A DNA stretch of 64,000 nucleotides from Luteibacter pinisoli (GCF_006385595.1 NZ_CP041046.1:4044501-4108500); one strand, 5' to 3'; positions 8,770-17,361 are shown, counted from the first letter of the stretch. The notes: generated by a model not told the origin, from the sequence alone. Translations and numbers: made by a program.

Positions 8770-10610
8770 TGACGGGCCTCCTGCGCTTCATCACCTGCGG
8801 CAGCGTGGACGACGGCAAGAGTTCGCTCCTCGGGCGCATGCTGCACGACGCGGGCATGATCCCCGACGACCAGATGGCGGCACTCTCGCGCGACAGCGAA
8901 GCGAGCAGCGCCGTCGGGCACGGCAAGCTCGATTTCTCCCTGCTCACCGATGGCCTGGACGCCGAGCGCCAGCAGGGCATCACCATCGATGTCGCCTACC
9001 GTTACTTCCACACGGCGGCGCGCCACTTCATGGTGGCCGATTGCCCCGGGCACGAGCAGTACACGCGCAACATGGCCACCGGCGCCTCGACGGCGGACCT
9101 CGCCGTGGTCCTGGTCGACGCGCGCAAGGGCATCCTGCCGCAGACGCGGCGGCACTCCTATATCTGTGCACTGCTTGGTGTCCGCCAGGTGATCCTGGCG
9201 GTGAACAAGATGGATCTCGTGGCCTTCTCGGCGGAGCGCTACGACGCCATCGTCGACGAGTACCGCGCGCTGGCGGCAACGCTCGGCATCACGTCGGTGC
9301 ATTGCCTGCCCGTGGTGGCCACCGACGGTGACAACGTCGGCTCGCCCTCATCTCGGATGCCCTGGTACCCGGGCCCCACCCTGCTCCAGCACCTGGAGAC
9401 GGCACAGGTTTCGACGCCCGCCGGGGATGCCTTCCGCATGCCCGTGCAATGGGTGAACCGTTCCCATGGCCACGTGCGTGGGTATGCCGGCACCGTGGCC
9501 AGCGGCGCGCTGTCCGTGGGCGATACCGTGGCCGTGCAACCCGGGGCCACCACGGCCCGGGTCACGAGCATCCTGGTGGCGGGTAAGGCCGCGGCAATCG
9601 CACAGGCGGGCGAGGCCGTCGCACTGACGATCGACCAGGACGTCGACATCACCCGCGGTGATGTACTCACGGCGGCGGCAACGCCTTGCGAGGTGTCATC
9701 GCACTTCGCCTGCCATATCGTCTGGATGGGCGACGAGCCCCTGCTGCCGCACCGCACGTACCTGCTCAAGCTCGGCACGAAGACCGTGAACGCGCGCGTC
9801 TCCACGATCAAGCACAAGGTCGACGTGAACTCGCAGGCGCCGCTGGCCGCGACGCGGCTTGAGCTCAACGAAGTGGCCTACTGCAATGTGGAAGCCGATG
9901 AGCCACTCGCGTTCGAGCCGTTCGAGACGAACCGCGCGCTGGGCGGCTTCATCCTGATCGACCGTGCCACCTACGCGACCGTCGGCTGCGGCATGATCCA
10001 GTTCGGCCTGCGCCGCTCGGACAACGTGCACTGGCAGCAGGTCGACGTCGACAAGCAGCTGCGATCGACCGCCAAGGGCCAGCGCCCCCTGTGCATCTGG
10101 CTCACCGGCCTCTCCGGCTCAGGCAAGTCCACCATCGCGAACCTCGTGGAGCGCCGCCTGGCGAACGCAGGCTTCCACACCTATTTGCTCGACGGCGACA
10201 ACGTCCGCCATGGCCTCAACAGCGACCTGGGCTTCACGTCGGAAGCGCGCGTCGAAAATATCCGCCGCCTCGCCGAAGTTTCCCACCTCATGACCGACGC
10301 CGGCCTCATCGTGCTCGTCTGCGCCATCTCACCCTTCAGCAACGAACGCCGTTTCGCCCGCGAACGCTTCGCCGACGGCGAATTTCTCGAAGTCTTCGTC
10401 GATGCCTCGCTCGCCGCGTGCGAAGCCCGCGACCCGAAGGGTCTCTACAAGAAGGCCCGCGCGGGTGACATCGCCAACTTCACGGGCATCGATTCGCCTT
10501 ATGAGCGGCCCGAGCACGCTGAAGTGCGCCTCGTCACGGATGATGTTGGGCCCGCTGCCCTTGCCGATGCACTCTATGATGTTGTTGTGACGCGGATCCA
10601 CCCAGACTGA
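8769..10610 (+). CDS. cysNC: Bifunctional CysN-CysC: sulfate adenylyltransferase large subunit fused to APS kinase
   Basis: This 613-residue fusion makes PAPS. The N-terminal GTPase half (CysN, about residues 1-435) shows GSVDDGKSS (11-19), DCPGH (91-95) and NKMD (146-149), the G1, G3 and G4 motifs that drive ATP sulfurylase. The C-terminal half is APS kinase (CysC) with P-loop GLSGSGKST (447-455) and the family blocks DGDNVRHGLN, ISPFSNERRFAR and DPKGLYKKARAG. The fused arrangement is common in Gammaproteobacteria and Xanthomonadales. The PAPS made here could feed cysteine synthesis or the nearby sulfotransferase. The last 77 bases overlap the end of a convergent gene on the other strand. 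Confidence 0.97.
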   Translation: MTGLLRFITCGSVDDGKSSLLGRMLHDAGMIPDDQMAALSRDSEASSAVGHGKLDFSLLTDGLDAERQQGITIDVAYRYFHTAARHFMVADCPGHEQYTRNMATGASTADLAVVLVDARKGILPQTRRHSYICALLGVRQVILAVNKMDLVAFSAERYDAIVDEYRALAATLGITSVHCLPVVATDGDNVGSPSSRMPWYPGPTLLQHLETAQVSTPAGDAFRMPVQWVNRSHGHVRGYAGTVASGALSVGDTVAVQPGATTARVTSILVAGKAAAIAQAGEAVALTIDQDVDITRGDVLTAAATPCEVSSHFACHIVWMGDEPLLPHRTYLLKLGTKTVNARVSTIKHKVDVNSQAPLAATRLELNEVAYCNVEADEPLAFEPFETNRALGGFILIDRATYATVGCGMIQFGLRRSDNVHWQQVDVDKQLRSTAKGQRPLCIWLTGLSGSGKSTIANLVERRLANAGFHTYLLDGDNVRHGLNSDLGFTSEARVENIRRLAEVSHLMTDAGLIVLVCAISPFSNERRFARERFADGEFLEVFVDASLAACEARDPKGLYKKARAGDIANFTGIDSPYERPEHAEVRLVTDDVGPAALADALYDVVVTRIHPD

Positions 10611-11274
10611 ATTCGCCGTACTCGACCAGTCGATTCCGCCCTTGGCGAACGGCCTCGGCATGCGCCGAAACCTCCCCGCCGTCGTCCATTAACCAAAAGC
10701 TCGCCTTCGCGTCGTCAAGGATGCCGAAGAAGACCGTCAATTCCTTCAGCACCCGTTTGTCCACCGTCCGTGCGAGGTCCGGCCCGACCATCGAGCTGTC
10801 GACGAGCGTGCCGATGATTTCAATCAAACGGCGGATGGCCGTTGGCACGCCCGACGGCGGATGTGCCTCATTAAGAGGAGCCTCGCGCAAGATAAAGCCC
10901 CGGGGTGACGAGGTGACGACGAGGGATGCCGGCGCATTGAAGTATGTCTTCGTACGGCGGCTTGCGCGATCCTGAGCCAAGGCCGAAACCTGCTTCGCGA
11001 TGAGTCGTTTGAACGAATCAAGGGCGCGATTTGCCATCGACAGATCGACCCCAAAGGTGCCATGGAGAGCGCCAGCCGCGAAGTCCAGGATGAGCTCGCC
11101 ACGACCGTTCGAGGATGCCTCGACAGCCCTCACCTCATCTTCCAGCCTGCGAACCAAGCCCGGGTACTGAAGGTGGCCAATCAAATCGTCCTCATCGACG
11201 ATGGCGTCCCCCAGCATCACCCTGGCTGCCGACAGCTGCGAACGCATATCACGAAGAACCAAGCAACGAATCAT
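10534..11274 (-). CDS. Unknown protein, partner of the upstream nucleotidyltransferase-like gene
   Basis: I do not recognise this 246-residue protein. It looks soluble and mixed alpha/beta, with no signal peptide, membrane span or metal motif. A central stretch (about residues 55-85) is helical (LDFAAGALHGTFGVDLSMAN) and a later one (about 165-200) reads DSSMVGPDLARTVDKRVLKE. I chose the ATG at 11274 because GGAGG lies 6 bases upstream; it overlaps the preceding gene by 26 bases, so the two are almost certainly co-translated. The last 25 residues are antisense to the end of cysNC and look like read-through, as if the original stop had been lost. Base composition is visibly more AT-rich than its neighbours. 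Confidence 0.7.
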   Translation of the reverse strand: MIRCLVLRDMRSQLSAARVMLGDAIVDEDDLIGHLQYPGLVRRLEDEVRAVEASSNGRGELILDFAAGALHGTFGVDLSMANRALDSFKRLIAKQVSALAQDRASRRTKTYFNAPASLVVTSSPRGFILREAPLNEAHPPSGVPTAIRRLIEIIGTLVDSSMVGPDLARTVDKRVLKELTVFFGILDDAKASFWLMDDGGEVSAHAEAVRQGRNRLVEYGEFSLGGSASQQHHRVHRQGQRAQHHP

Positions 11275-11827
11275 CCCGAACCTCCAGCATATCCATGGCG
11301 CCATGGTCATCGACGAGCTTGACCATGACGATTCCCTTCCAGCGGCACGTGTCGCGCTGGTGACCAAAAAGGTTAGCCCAATAACCAGTCGAGGCAATGA
11401 GCCTTTCCGTAGATAGAGCGGTGTCGACGACATAGGCGTCACAGCCATGGGCCGCCTTGACCGATAGGTTATTGAAAAGATCAGCGTTAGCCCGGAACGC
11501 CTGGACGACTTGCTCGTGAGTACTTCGCGCTTTCCCCAGTGATGCGAAGGTCACGACGTCGATGTCAGACGGAGGCCGCCCCCGGGAGGATTCAGAATCT
11601 TCCACAAAGCTACCGTTTATCCACTGGATTCCGTCGGCCAATCCGAACGCCCGAAGGCGCTTTCGGTACGCGAGAAAGCCCGCAAGAAGTTCACGCCGTC
11701 GGTGAGTTGTCCCGAATCGAGTGATGAGTTCGGGAACGCTGGTGGCGTACGGAGACCGGTTATTCGTTGCGGTGGCTAGTCCGACAAAGGGTGGGAGCAA
11801 GCCATCATGCGTTGATGCGGGAATCAC
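11249..11827 (-). CDS. Nucleotidyltransferase-fold protein (DUF6932-like)
   Basis: This 192-residue protein carries the hallmark of the DNA polymerase beta-type nucleotidyltransferase superfamily: INGSFVEDSESSRGRPPSDIDVVTF (about residues 69-93) provides GSF followed by DxD (DID) metal ligands. The arrangement resembles families annotated as DUF6932, found next to toxin-antitoxin or defence-type genes. It starts at GTG 11827 behind an AAGGA sequence and is the first gene of a two-gene unit. The DID acidic pair is intact, so it may be catalytic, but substrate and role are unknown. By analogy with MNT-type minimal nucleotidyltransferases, the pair could be a toxin-antitoxin or signalling module; that is inference. 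Confidence 0.7.
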   Translation of the reverse strand: MIPASTHDGLLPPFVGLATATNNRSPYATSVPELITRFGTTHRRRELLAGFLAYRKRLRAFGLADGIQWINGSFVEDSESSRGRPPSDIDVVTFASLGKARSTHEQVVQAFRANADLFNNLSVKAAHGCDAYVVDTALSTERLIASTGYWANLFGHQRDTCRWKGIVMVKLVDDHGAMDMLEVRDDSLLGSS

Positions 11828-11946
11828 GAATCATCCTTCCTGGTTGATTCGTGAAGTCTGAATGTCACCAACGTCATTGCGCAGTGGGGCACGACCGCGA
11901 CCGCGCGTCGGCGATCGCCAGTCGTCGTCGCCCATCATCCCCTACG

Positions 11947-13194
11947 TCACGCCGTACGAATCGCCACCACCGGCGACACCTTCGCGGCGTAACGCGCGGG
12001 GCCCCATACCGCCAGCTGGCCTAGCAACCACAGCAGCAGCGCGCCCAGCACAGGGACGAACAGCGGCATGGCGGGCAACGGAAAGACGCTCATCAGGCCA
12101 ATGTTGGCGAGGAAGGCCAGGCCGATGCCGAGCACCACGCCGGCGGTGACGATCAGGAAGTTTTCGGCGTGGAAGTAGCGGAGGATGTCGCCGCTGGTGG
12201 CGCCGAGTGAACGTCGGATGCCGATCTGCTTGCGGCGCTGGCTGACCCAGAAGCTGCTGAGCCCGACGATGCCACCGGCGGTAGCGAGCAGCAGCAGGCT
12301 GCAGACGATGGCAAGCAGCGTGGCGACACTGCGATCGGTGGCGTAGGCACGTTCGCGTGCCTGCGCGATGGTCTCCACGCCGGTGTCCGGGTCGATCAGG
12401 CGAATGCCGCCGCGCTCCTGCAGGGCTTTCAGGCTGGCCGCGATGACGGGCTTCAGGTCGGTGCCCTGGGTGCGCACGAGGTAGACCACGCCGTCTGGAT
12501 CCACCCAGCGCGCGGGAAACAACACGGTGTCGTTGTCCAGCGTCCTGGTGAAGCTGTACGTGGACTGCAGGTTATCAAGGATGCCGATGATGGTTGCCGG
12601 CTTGTCCGACGGATACACCGTCTTGCCCAGCGCCGCACCTTCGGGGAAAAGCCGGTCGGCCAGGCTACGGGTGATGATGACGGTGGCGGGCCGAGCCGTA
12701 TCGTTCGGGCCGATGGTGCCGATCTCGTCGGCGCTGAAGTTGCGCCCGGCGATAAGGGAGGTACCGAACGTGCCGATCGCATGCTCGTCAGCATGGTAGA
12801 TGGATGCCAGCGTCGGTCGCGTCGTCTGTTCCGGCGTGAGCTTCACGCCGGCGGCCAGCGCGCCCTCGCCTTCCAGCGGATACGCATGGCTGGAGAACGC
12901 ATCGCGAACGCCCGGCACCTGGCGCAACGACGCGAGGTCGGCGCGGATGTTCGCATCGATCTGCGCCGCGTTCTGGCCTTCCGTCCACGCATTGCGGATC
13001 GCGAAAAGATGCGCCTCGTCCGTACCGGTCGCTCTCGACACGTGCACCACCCGGGTGACGACGATGAACAGCGCATTGGACGCCACGGCCAGCGTGAGCG
13101 CCACCTGCAGCACGATAAGCAGCGTCGCCACCTTGTGCCGGCGCAGCGAGGCGGCAATCGGGCGTAGCTGCATGAGTACCCTGGTCAGTGCCAT
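11947..13194 (-). CDS. ABC transporter permease, FtsX/MacB type (second of pair)
   Basis: Inner-membrane permease of 415 residues. One hydrophobic segment lies near the N-terminus (about residues 22-47), then a large periplasmic domain (about 50-275) of the MacB_PCD type, then three membrane segments near the C-terminus, with the FtsX block QRRKQIGIRRSLGATSGDIL between them. Such proteins move lipoproteins, peptides or antibiotics, or act as mechanotransmitters, with an ATPase and usually an HlyD-type adaptor. It follows the sister permease after nine bases, and the GAGGCG ribosome site overlaps the upstream stop. No ATPase or adaptor gene is adjacent, so this pair must borrow one from elsewhere. 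Confidence 0.88.
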   Translation of the reverse strand: MALTRVLMQLRPIAASLRRHKVATLLIVLQVALTLAVASNALFIVVTRVVHVSRATGTDEAHLFAIRNAWTEGQNAAQIDANIRADLASLRQVPGVRDAFSSHAYPLEGEGALAAGVKLTPEQTTRPTLASIYHADEHAIGTFGTSLIAGRNFSADEIGTIGPNDTARPATVIITRSLADRLFPEGAALGKTVYPSDKPATIIGILDNLQSTYSFTRTLDNDTVLFPARWVDPDGVVYLVRTQGTDLKPVIAASLKALQERGGIRLIDPDTGVETIAQARERAYATDRSVATLLAIVCSLLLLATAGGIVGLSSFWVSQRRKQIGIRRSLGATSGDILRYFHAENFLIVTAGVVLGIGLAFLANIGLMSVFPLPAMPLFVPVLGALLLWLLGQLAVWGPARYAAKVSPVVAIRTA

Positions 13195-13203
13195 GAGCGC
13201 GCC

Positions 13204-14532
13204 TCAGCCGTTGATCTTGATTTGCCACGCGGGCTGGGTCTGTGCGGCCCGCCACGTGGGATACAACGCCGAGACCACCGTGGCGACCACCGCCAGCACG
13301 ACGGTAAGGGCCATCAGTGACGCATCCGCATGGACGAGCCGCGCGATCTTCGGTTCGAAGAGGCCGCCAATGCCCCAGACGCCGAGGCCGGTGAGCATCA
13401 CGCCGAGCACGCCGCCGACAAAACCCATGGTGGCGCCCTCGATAAGAAACTGCCGGTAGATCGCCGCGCGCGACGCGCCCAGCGCGCGACGCACACCAAT
13501 TTCCGGTGCACGGCGCATGAAGCGGGCAAGCATCAGCCCCACGACATTGACCAGCACGATCATCAGGAAGCTGGCCGACACGAGCATCGACAGACCGGAG
13601 ACTTTTGGCGCGATGTGCTCGTAGACAAGGAAGTCCGCAAGGTTGCGCAGGCGGACGTTGGGAGCCCAGGCGAAACGTCCCAGGCGCTGCTGCTCGGCTG
13701 CGTACTGGGTCAGGAAGGCGCTGTAGCGCGCCGCGTCGGCCGCCGTCGGCAGTTCCACCCACATGCCGAGCCACGTGCACTCGCCGTGGGGGCTGGATGT
13801 GGATGCCGTGGTGTCTTCCCAACCCGACGCGGTCGGGCAATTGGTGTACTTGCTGTCCTTCTTCATGTCGACCGCGCGGGCGAACGGCATATAGACATCC
13901 CCCGCGTCGGCGTAGGCGTCGGGCAGCCCGATCAGGATGGCATCGTAGAAACGCGGCTTGGGGTTCCAGTGGTCCAGCACGCCGGCGACACGGAAAAGCT
14001 TTCCATCAAGCCGCAGTTCCTTACCCACGCTGTTGCGGCCGCCGAACAGCCGCTCGTTCAGGGCCCGACTGATGACCACGACCGTGCCGTGCTGCCCGTC
14101 GTCGTCCTGCGTCCAGGCGCTCCCATAAAGGAAGGGCACGTCGAACATCGGGAAGAAGTCCGCGGTAACCGCGTCACCGGTGACCTTGCGCGGCGGCACG
14201 TCGCCGTTGTCCGAGGCCATCCACCACGTCGTCGGGTACAGCACCGTCTGCCGCGCGGCCTTCTTCGCGTGGAGCAAAGCCATCGCATCGGCGCAGCTCA
14301 GCATGTCCCCCGGTTCGCCCTGGTAGGTGAAGTCAGGGCCGAAGTTATCGACGAAGGGCACGTACAGGCGGGACGAACGCGAAGGAATCGGATCGCTCGT
14401 GGTGGCGCGGAACACCGCGTACGACACCATGCAGGCGGCGACGCCAAAGGCAAGCAGCGTGATGACGAGCGCAGTCAGCGCCTTGCTGCGCCCACTGCTG
14501 CGCAGCGCCAGCGCGACGTAGTAACCCCACAT
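13204..14532 (-). CDS. ABC transporter permease, FtsX/MacB type (first of pair)
   Basis: 442-residue paralogue of the downstream permease with the same plan: one N-terminal membrane segment (about residues 18-40), a long periplasmic domain with two extra cysteines near the middle (NCPTASG, GECTW), and three C-terminal membrane segments around the FtsX block RRAPEIGVRRALGASRAAIYRQFL. The ATG has GGGGAGGGG just upstream. The two permeases probably form a heterodimer. Yet the gene upstream (yicC) and the one downstream (the nucleotidyltransferase unit) are unrelated, so the expected ATPase and membrane-fusion protein are missing here. Substrate is unknown. Confidence 0.88.
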   Translation of the reverse strand: MWGYYVALALRSSGRSKALTALVITLLAFGVAACMVSYAVFRATTSDPIPSRSSRLYVPFVDNFGPDFTYQGEPGDMLSCADAMALLHAKKAARQTVLYPTTWWMASDNGDVPPRKVTGDAVTADFFPMFDVPFLYGSAWTQDDDGQHGTVVVISRALNERLFGGRNSVGKELRLDGKLFRVAGVLDHWNPKPRFYDAILIGLPDAYADAGDVYMPFARAVDMKKDSKYTNCPTASGWEDTTASTSSPHGECTWLGMWVELPTAADAARYSAFLTQYAAEQQRLGRFAWAPNVRLRNLADFLVYEHIAPKVSGLSMLVSASFLMIVLVNVVGLMLARFMRRAPEIGVRRALGASRAAIYRQFLIEGATMGFVGGVLGVMLTGLGVWGIGGLFEPKIARLVHADASLMALTVVLAVVATVVSALYPTWRAAQTQPAWQIKING

Positions 14533-14590
14533 AAGCCCCTCCCCCCGAGGTCGTCCCTATGGCACATGAATCCACATGGGTGTCACTACG

Positions 14591-15454
14591 TTACTCGATA
14601 TTCTGCACCTGCTCGCGCATCTGCTCGATGAGCACCTTCAGCTCCACGGCCGCATTGGTCGTACGCGAGTCCACGGACTTGGAACCCAGCGTGTTCGCCT
14701 CGCGGTTGAATTCCTGCATGAGGAAATCGAGGCGGCGGCCCACCGGCTCCTTCAGCGCCAGCACGCGACGGGCTTCGCTGATGTGGGTGGCGAGGCGGTC
14801 GAGCTCCTCGTCCACGTCGATGCGGGTGATCTGCAGCACCAGCTCCTGCTCCAGGCGGCCCGGCTCGGTCGGCTGGCGGACATCAGCCAGGCGGGTTTCC
14901 AGGCGGGCGCGCAGGGCGGTGCGGATCTCGGGCAGCCAGCCGCGGACGTCGCCGACGATCTTCTCGATGGCGTCCAGGCGCTCGACCAGGATCTCGCCGA
15001 GCTTGCTGCCTTCACGGCCACGGGTGTCGGAGAGGGCATCCAGGGCCCGGTCGACCACGTCGAGCAGGGCGGCCTGGAGGGCGTCCGCGTCGGCTTCGGG
15101 CTGCTGGAGCACGCCGGGGAAGCGGAGCAGCTCGGTGAACTCGATATTCATGCCGGGGAAGCGGTTGCGCAGGTCCAGCGCCAGTTCGGAGAGATGGGTG
15201 AGCACCTGCCCGTTGACCCGCAGGCCCTCGGCGCTGCCCTGCTCGGTGCGCAGGCGCACCGTCACATCCACCTTGCCGCGGGACAGCCGGCCGGCGATGC
15301 GCTCGCGCAGGGCGCTCTCGAAGCTGCGCAGGTCCTCGGGCAGCCGGGGGCTGATTTCGAGGTAACGGTGGTTCACGGTGCGCAGTTCGCAGGTGAGCGA
15401 GCCGGCCGGGCCCGTGCTCTCGGCGGAGGCGTAGGCGGTCATGCTACGGATCAT
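14591..15454 (-). CDS. yicC: YicC family stress protein / endoribonuclease
   Basis: 287-residue YicC protein. YicC-family proteins have been reported as endoribonucleases that act on small RNAs and help cells in stationary phase. The start MIRSMTAYA and the end NREANTLGSKSVDS...MREQVQNIE are diagnostic for the family. The ATG at 15454 gives the normal length; in-frame extension upstream would run into the divergent rph promoter region. It is transcribed away from rph across 76 bases, an arrangement also seen in enterobacteria, where yicC and rph are divergent neighbours. Conserved acidic and histidine residues are present throughout, so it should be functional. Confidence 0.95.
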   Translation of the reverse strand: MIRSMTAYASAESTGPAGSLTCELRTVNHRYLEISPRLPEDLRSFESALRERIAGRLSRGKVDVTVRLRTEQGSAEGLRVNGQVLTHLSELALDLRNRFPGMNIEFTELLRFPGVLQQPEADADALQAALLDVVDRALDALSDTRGREGSKLGEILVERLDAIEKIVGDVRGWLPEIRTALRARLETRLADVRQPTEPGRLEQELVLQITRIDVDEELDRLATHISEARRVLALKEPVGRRLDFLMQEFNREANTLGSKSVDSRTTNAAVELKVLIEQMREQVQNIE

Positions 15455-15492
15455 GGGGGCATCGCTCGCGCATGAAGGAAAGGCGGCAATGG

Positions 15493-15498
15493 TAAACT
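15493..15498 (+). promoter_or_regulatory. Candidate -10 element (TAAACT) for rph
   Basis: TAAACT lies 33 bases before the rph start in the divergent yicC-rph gap. I see no convincing -35 hexamer 17 bases upstream, so support rests on position and on similar TANNNT elements ahead of other genes in this window. Confidence 0.3.
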
Positions 15499-15530
15499 GA
15501 CCCACCGCCCGCGCCCAACCCAGGCCCCCC

Positions 15531-16262
15531 ATGACCTTTTCCCGACCGAGCGGCCGCGCTGCTGACCAGCTGCGCACCGTTACCATCGAACGCCATTACA
15601 CCCGCCACGCCGAGGGCTCCGTCCTGGTGAGCTTTGGCGATACCAAGGTGCTGTGCACCGCCTCCATCGAGGAGCGCGTGCCGCCGTGGCTGCGCGGCAA
15701 GGGCGAGGGCTGGGTCACGGCCGAGTACGGCATGCTGCCCCGCGCCACCACCGACCGTAACCAGCGCGAAGCCGCGCGCGGCGGCCAGGGCGGCCGCACC
15801 ATGGAGATCCAGCGCCTGATCGGCCGCTCCCTGCGCGCCTGCGTGGACCGCGCCGCCCTGGGCGAGCGCGTCATCACCCTGGACTGCGACGTGATCCAGG
15901 CCGATGGCGGCACCCGCACGGCCGCGATCACCGGCGCCTACGTGGCCCTGGTCGATGCCGTGGGCACCCTGCTCAAGCGCAATGCGATCAAGCGCAACCC
16001 GATCCTCGGCGCCATCGCGGCGGTGTCGGTGGGCGTGTACCAGGGCGTGCCGGTGCTCGACCTGGACTACGCCGAAGATTCCAACTGCGACACCGACATG
16101 AACGTGGTGATGAACGACGGCGGCGGTTTCATCGAGGTGCAGGGCACGGCCGAAGGCCATGCGTTCCGCCGCGAGGAGATGAACGCCATGCTCGAGCTGG
16201 CCAGCAAGGGCATCGATGAGCTGGTGCAGGCGCAGCGCGCCGCGCTGGAGCAAGGCGCATGA
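15531..16262 (+). CDS. rph: Ribonuclease PH
   Basis: Phosphate-dependent 3'-5' exoribonuclease that trims tRNA 3' ends. The 243-residue length matches the family, and the sequence carries the RNase PH blocks RPSGRAADQLR, EYGMLPRATTDRNQREA, GRTMEIQRLIGRSLR, LDCDVIQADGGTRTA and DLDYAEDSNCDTDMN, including the arginines and the aspartates of the phosphate and metal sites. It begins a four-gene run (rph, GNAT, rdgB, hemW) joined by 1-4 base overlaps, so the whole set is probably one transcript. No truncation is seen, unlike the rph frameshift of E. coli K-12. Confidence 0.98.
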   Translation: MTFSRPSGRAADQLRTVTIERHYTRHAEGSVLVSFGDTKVLCTASIEERVPPWLRGKGEGWVTAEYGMLPRATTDRNQREAARGGQGGRTMEIQRLIGRSLRACVDRAALGERVITLDCDVIQADGGTRTAAITGAYVALVDAVGTLLKRNAIKRNPILGAIAAVSVGVYQGVPVLDLDYAEDSNCDTDMNVVMNDGGGFIEVQGTAEGHAFRREEMNAMLELASKGIDELVQAQRAALEQGA

Positions 16263-16768
16263 CCGACGTGCGCGCTGCCACGGCCGCCGACCTCGACGCC
16301 ATCGTCGGCGTGCACGATGCCGCCTTCGGCCGCACCAACGAGGGCGGCCTGGTGCGGCGCCTGGTGGAAGGCGGCCACGCGACGATCTCGCTGGTGGCCG
16401 TGGATGAGGACGACGCCGTGATCGGCCACGTCCTGTTCTCGCCGCTGACCATCGAAAACGGCGACGACGGCCGGGCCCTTGGCCTGGCCCCCGTGGCCGT
16501 GCATCCGGATTACCAGCGGCAGGGCGTGGGCCATGCCCTGATCGAGGAAGGCATCGGCGCCTGCTTCGTCGCCGATGCGCGCGCCGTCTTCGTGCTGGGC
16601 TCGCCCGCCTACTACGCCACGTTTGGCTTCACCAAGGCCTCCGCGCACGGCCTGCACGACGCCTTCGAAGGCGGCAACGCCTTCCAGGTGCTGCCCCTGA
16701 CGATCGACGGCCTGGCGGGCTACGCCGGCCGGGTGAACTACGTGCCCGCCTTCTCGGAGGGGCTCTGA
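16259..16768 (+). CDS. GNAT family N-acetyltransferase (YhbS-like)
   Basis: 169-residue acetyltransferase of the GNAT fold. The acetyl-CoA pyrophosphate loop appears as VHPDYQRQGVGHALIEEG (about residues 80-97), preceded by the beta-strand APVAVHP. The C-terminal part (YYATFGF, about 119-125) matches the YhbS subgroup. Substrate is not predictable. It overlaps rph by an ATGA and rdgB by one base, so it is co-translated with genes of RNA and nucleotide housekeeping. That context does not show what it acetylates. Confidence 0.85.
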   Translation: MTDVRAATAADLDAIVGVHDAAFGRTNEGGLVRRLVEGGHATISLVAVDEDDAVIGHVLFSPLTIENGDDGRALGLAPVAVHPDYQRQGVGHALIEEGIGACFVADARAVFVLGSPAYYATFGFTKASAHGLHDAFEGGNAFQVLPLTIDGLAGYAGRVNYVPAFSEGL

Positions 16769-17361
16769 TGCGCATCGTCCTGGCCTCGGGCAACGCCGGC
16801 AAGGTGGTGGAACTGGAACAGCTGCTGGCCGGTAGCGGCGTGCAGCTGGTGCCGCAGACCACGCTGGGCGTCTCCGACGCGGATGAAACCGGGCTGACCT
16901 TCGTCGAGAACGCGCTGATCAAGGCACGCCATGCCGCGCGCGCCACCGGCCTGCCGGCGCTGGCCGATGATTCGGGCATCTGCGTGGACGCGCTCGACGG
17001 CGCGCCCGGCCTCTACGCCGCCCGCTACGCCGGCACCCACGGCGACAGCGCGGCGAACAACGCCAAGCTGCTGCGTGAGCTGGACGGCGTACCGACGGAA
17101 AAGCGCACCGCCTACTTCATCGCCGTGCTGGTGCTGCTGCGCCACGCGGAGGATCCCGCGCCGCTCATCGCCGAAGGGCGCTGGCATGGCCGGATCCTCG
17201 AGGCACCGCGCGGCGCCGGTGGCTTCGGCTACGACCCGCTGTTCCTGCCCGATGGTTCGGACCTTGGCGCCGCCGAGATCGAGCCGGCCCTCAAGAACCG
17301 CCTGAGCCACCGCGGCCAGGCCCTGGACGTGCTGAAGGCGCGCTTCGCCGAACTCGCATGA
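16768..17361 (+). CDS. rdgB: dITP/XTP pyrophosphatase RdgB
   Basis: House-cleaning nucleotidase that hydrolyses dITP, ITP and XTP to monophosphates and so keeps deaminated purines out of DNA and RNA. The 197 residues show the family signatures: ASGNAGKVVELEQLL at the N-terminus (substrate triphosphate site), LPALADDSGICVDAL (metal-binding acidic motif, about residues 67-81), and GGFGYDPLFLP (about 151-161) with the closing LKNRLSHRGQAL. It overlaps both neighbours, in keeping with the rdgB-hemW pairing common in Gammaproteobacteria. Confidence 0.97.
   Translation: MRIVLASGNAGKVVELEQLLAGSGVQLVPQTTLGVSDADETGLTFVENALIKARHAARATGLPALADDSGICVDALDGAPGLYAARYAGTHGDSAANNAKLLRELDGVPTEKRTAYFIAVLVLLRHAEDPAPLIAEGRWHGRILEAPRGAGGFGYDPLFLPDGSDLGAAEIEPALKNRLSHRGQALDVLKARFAELA

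Noticed and set aside
10534..14532. Mobile element or integrated island around the nucleotidyltransferase module
   Set aside because: Composition shifts modestly, but I see no integrase, transposase, tRNA site or flanking direct repeat.
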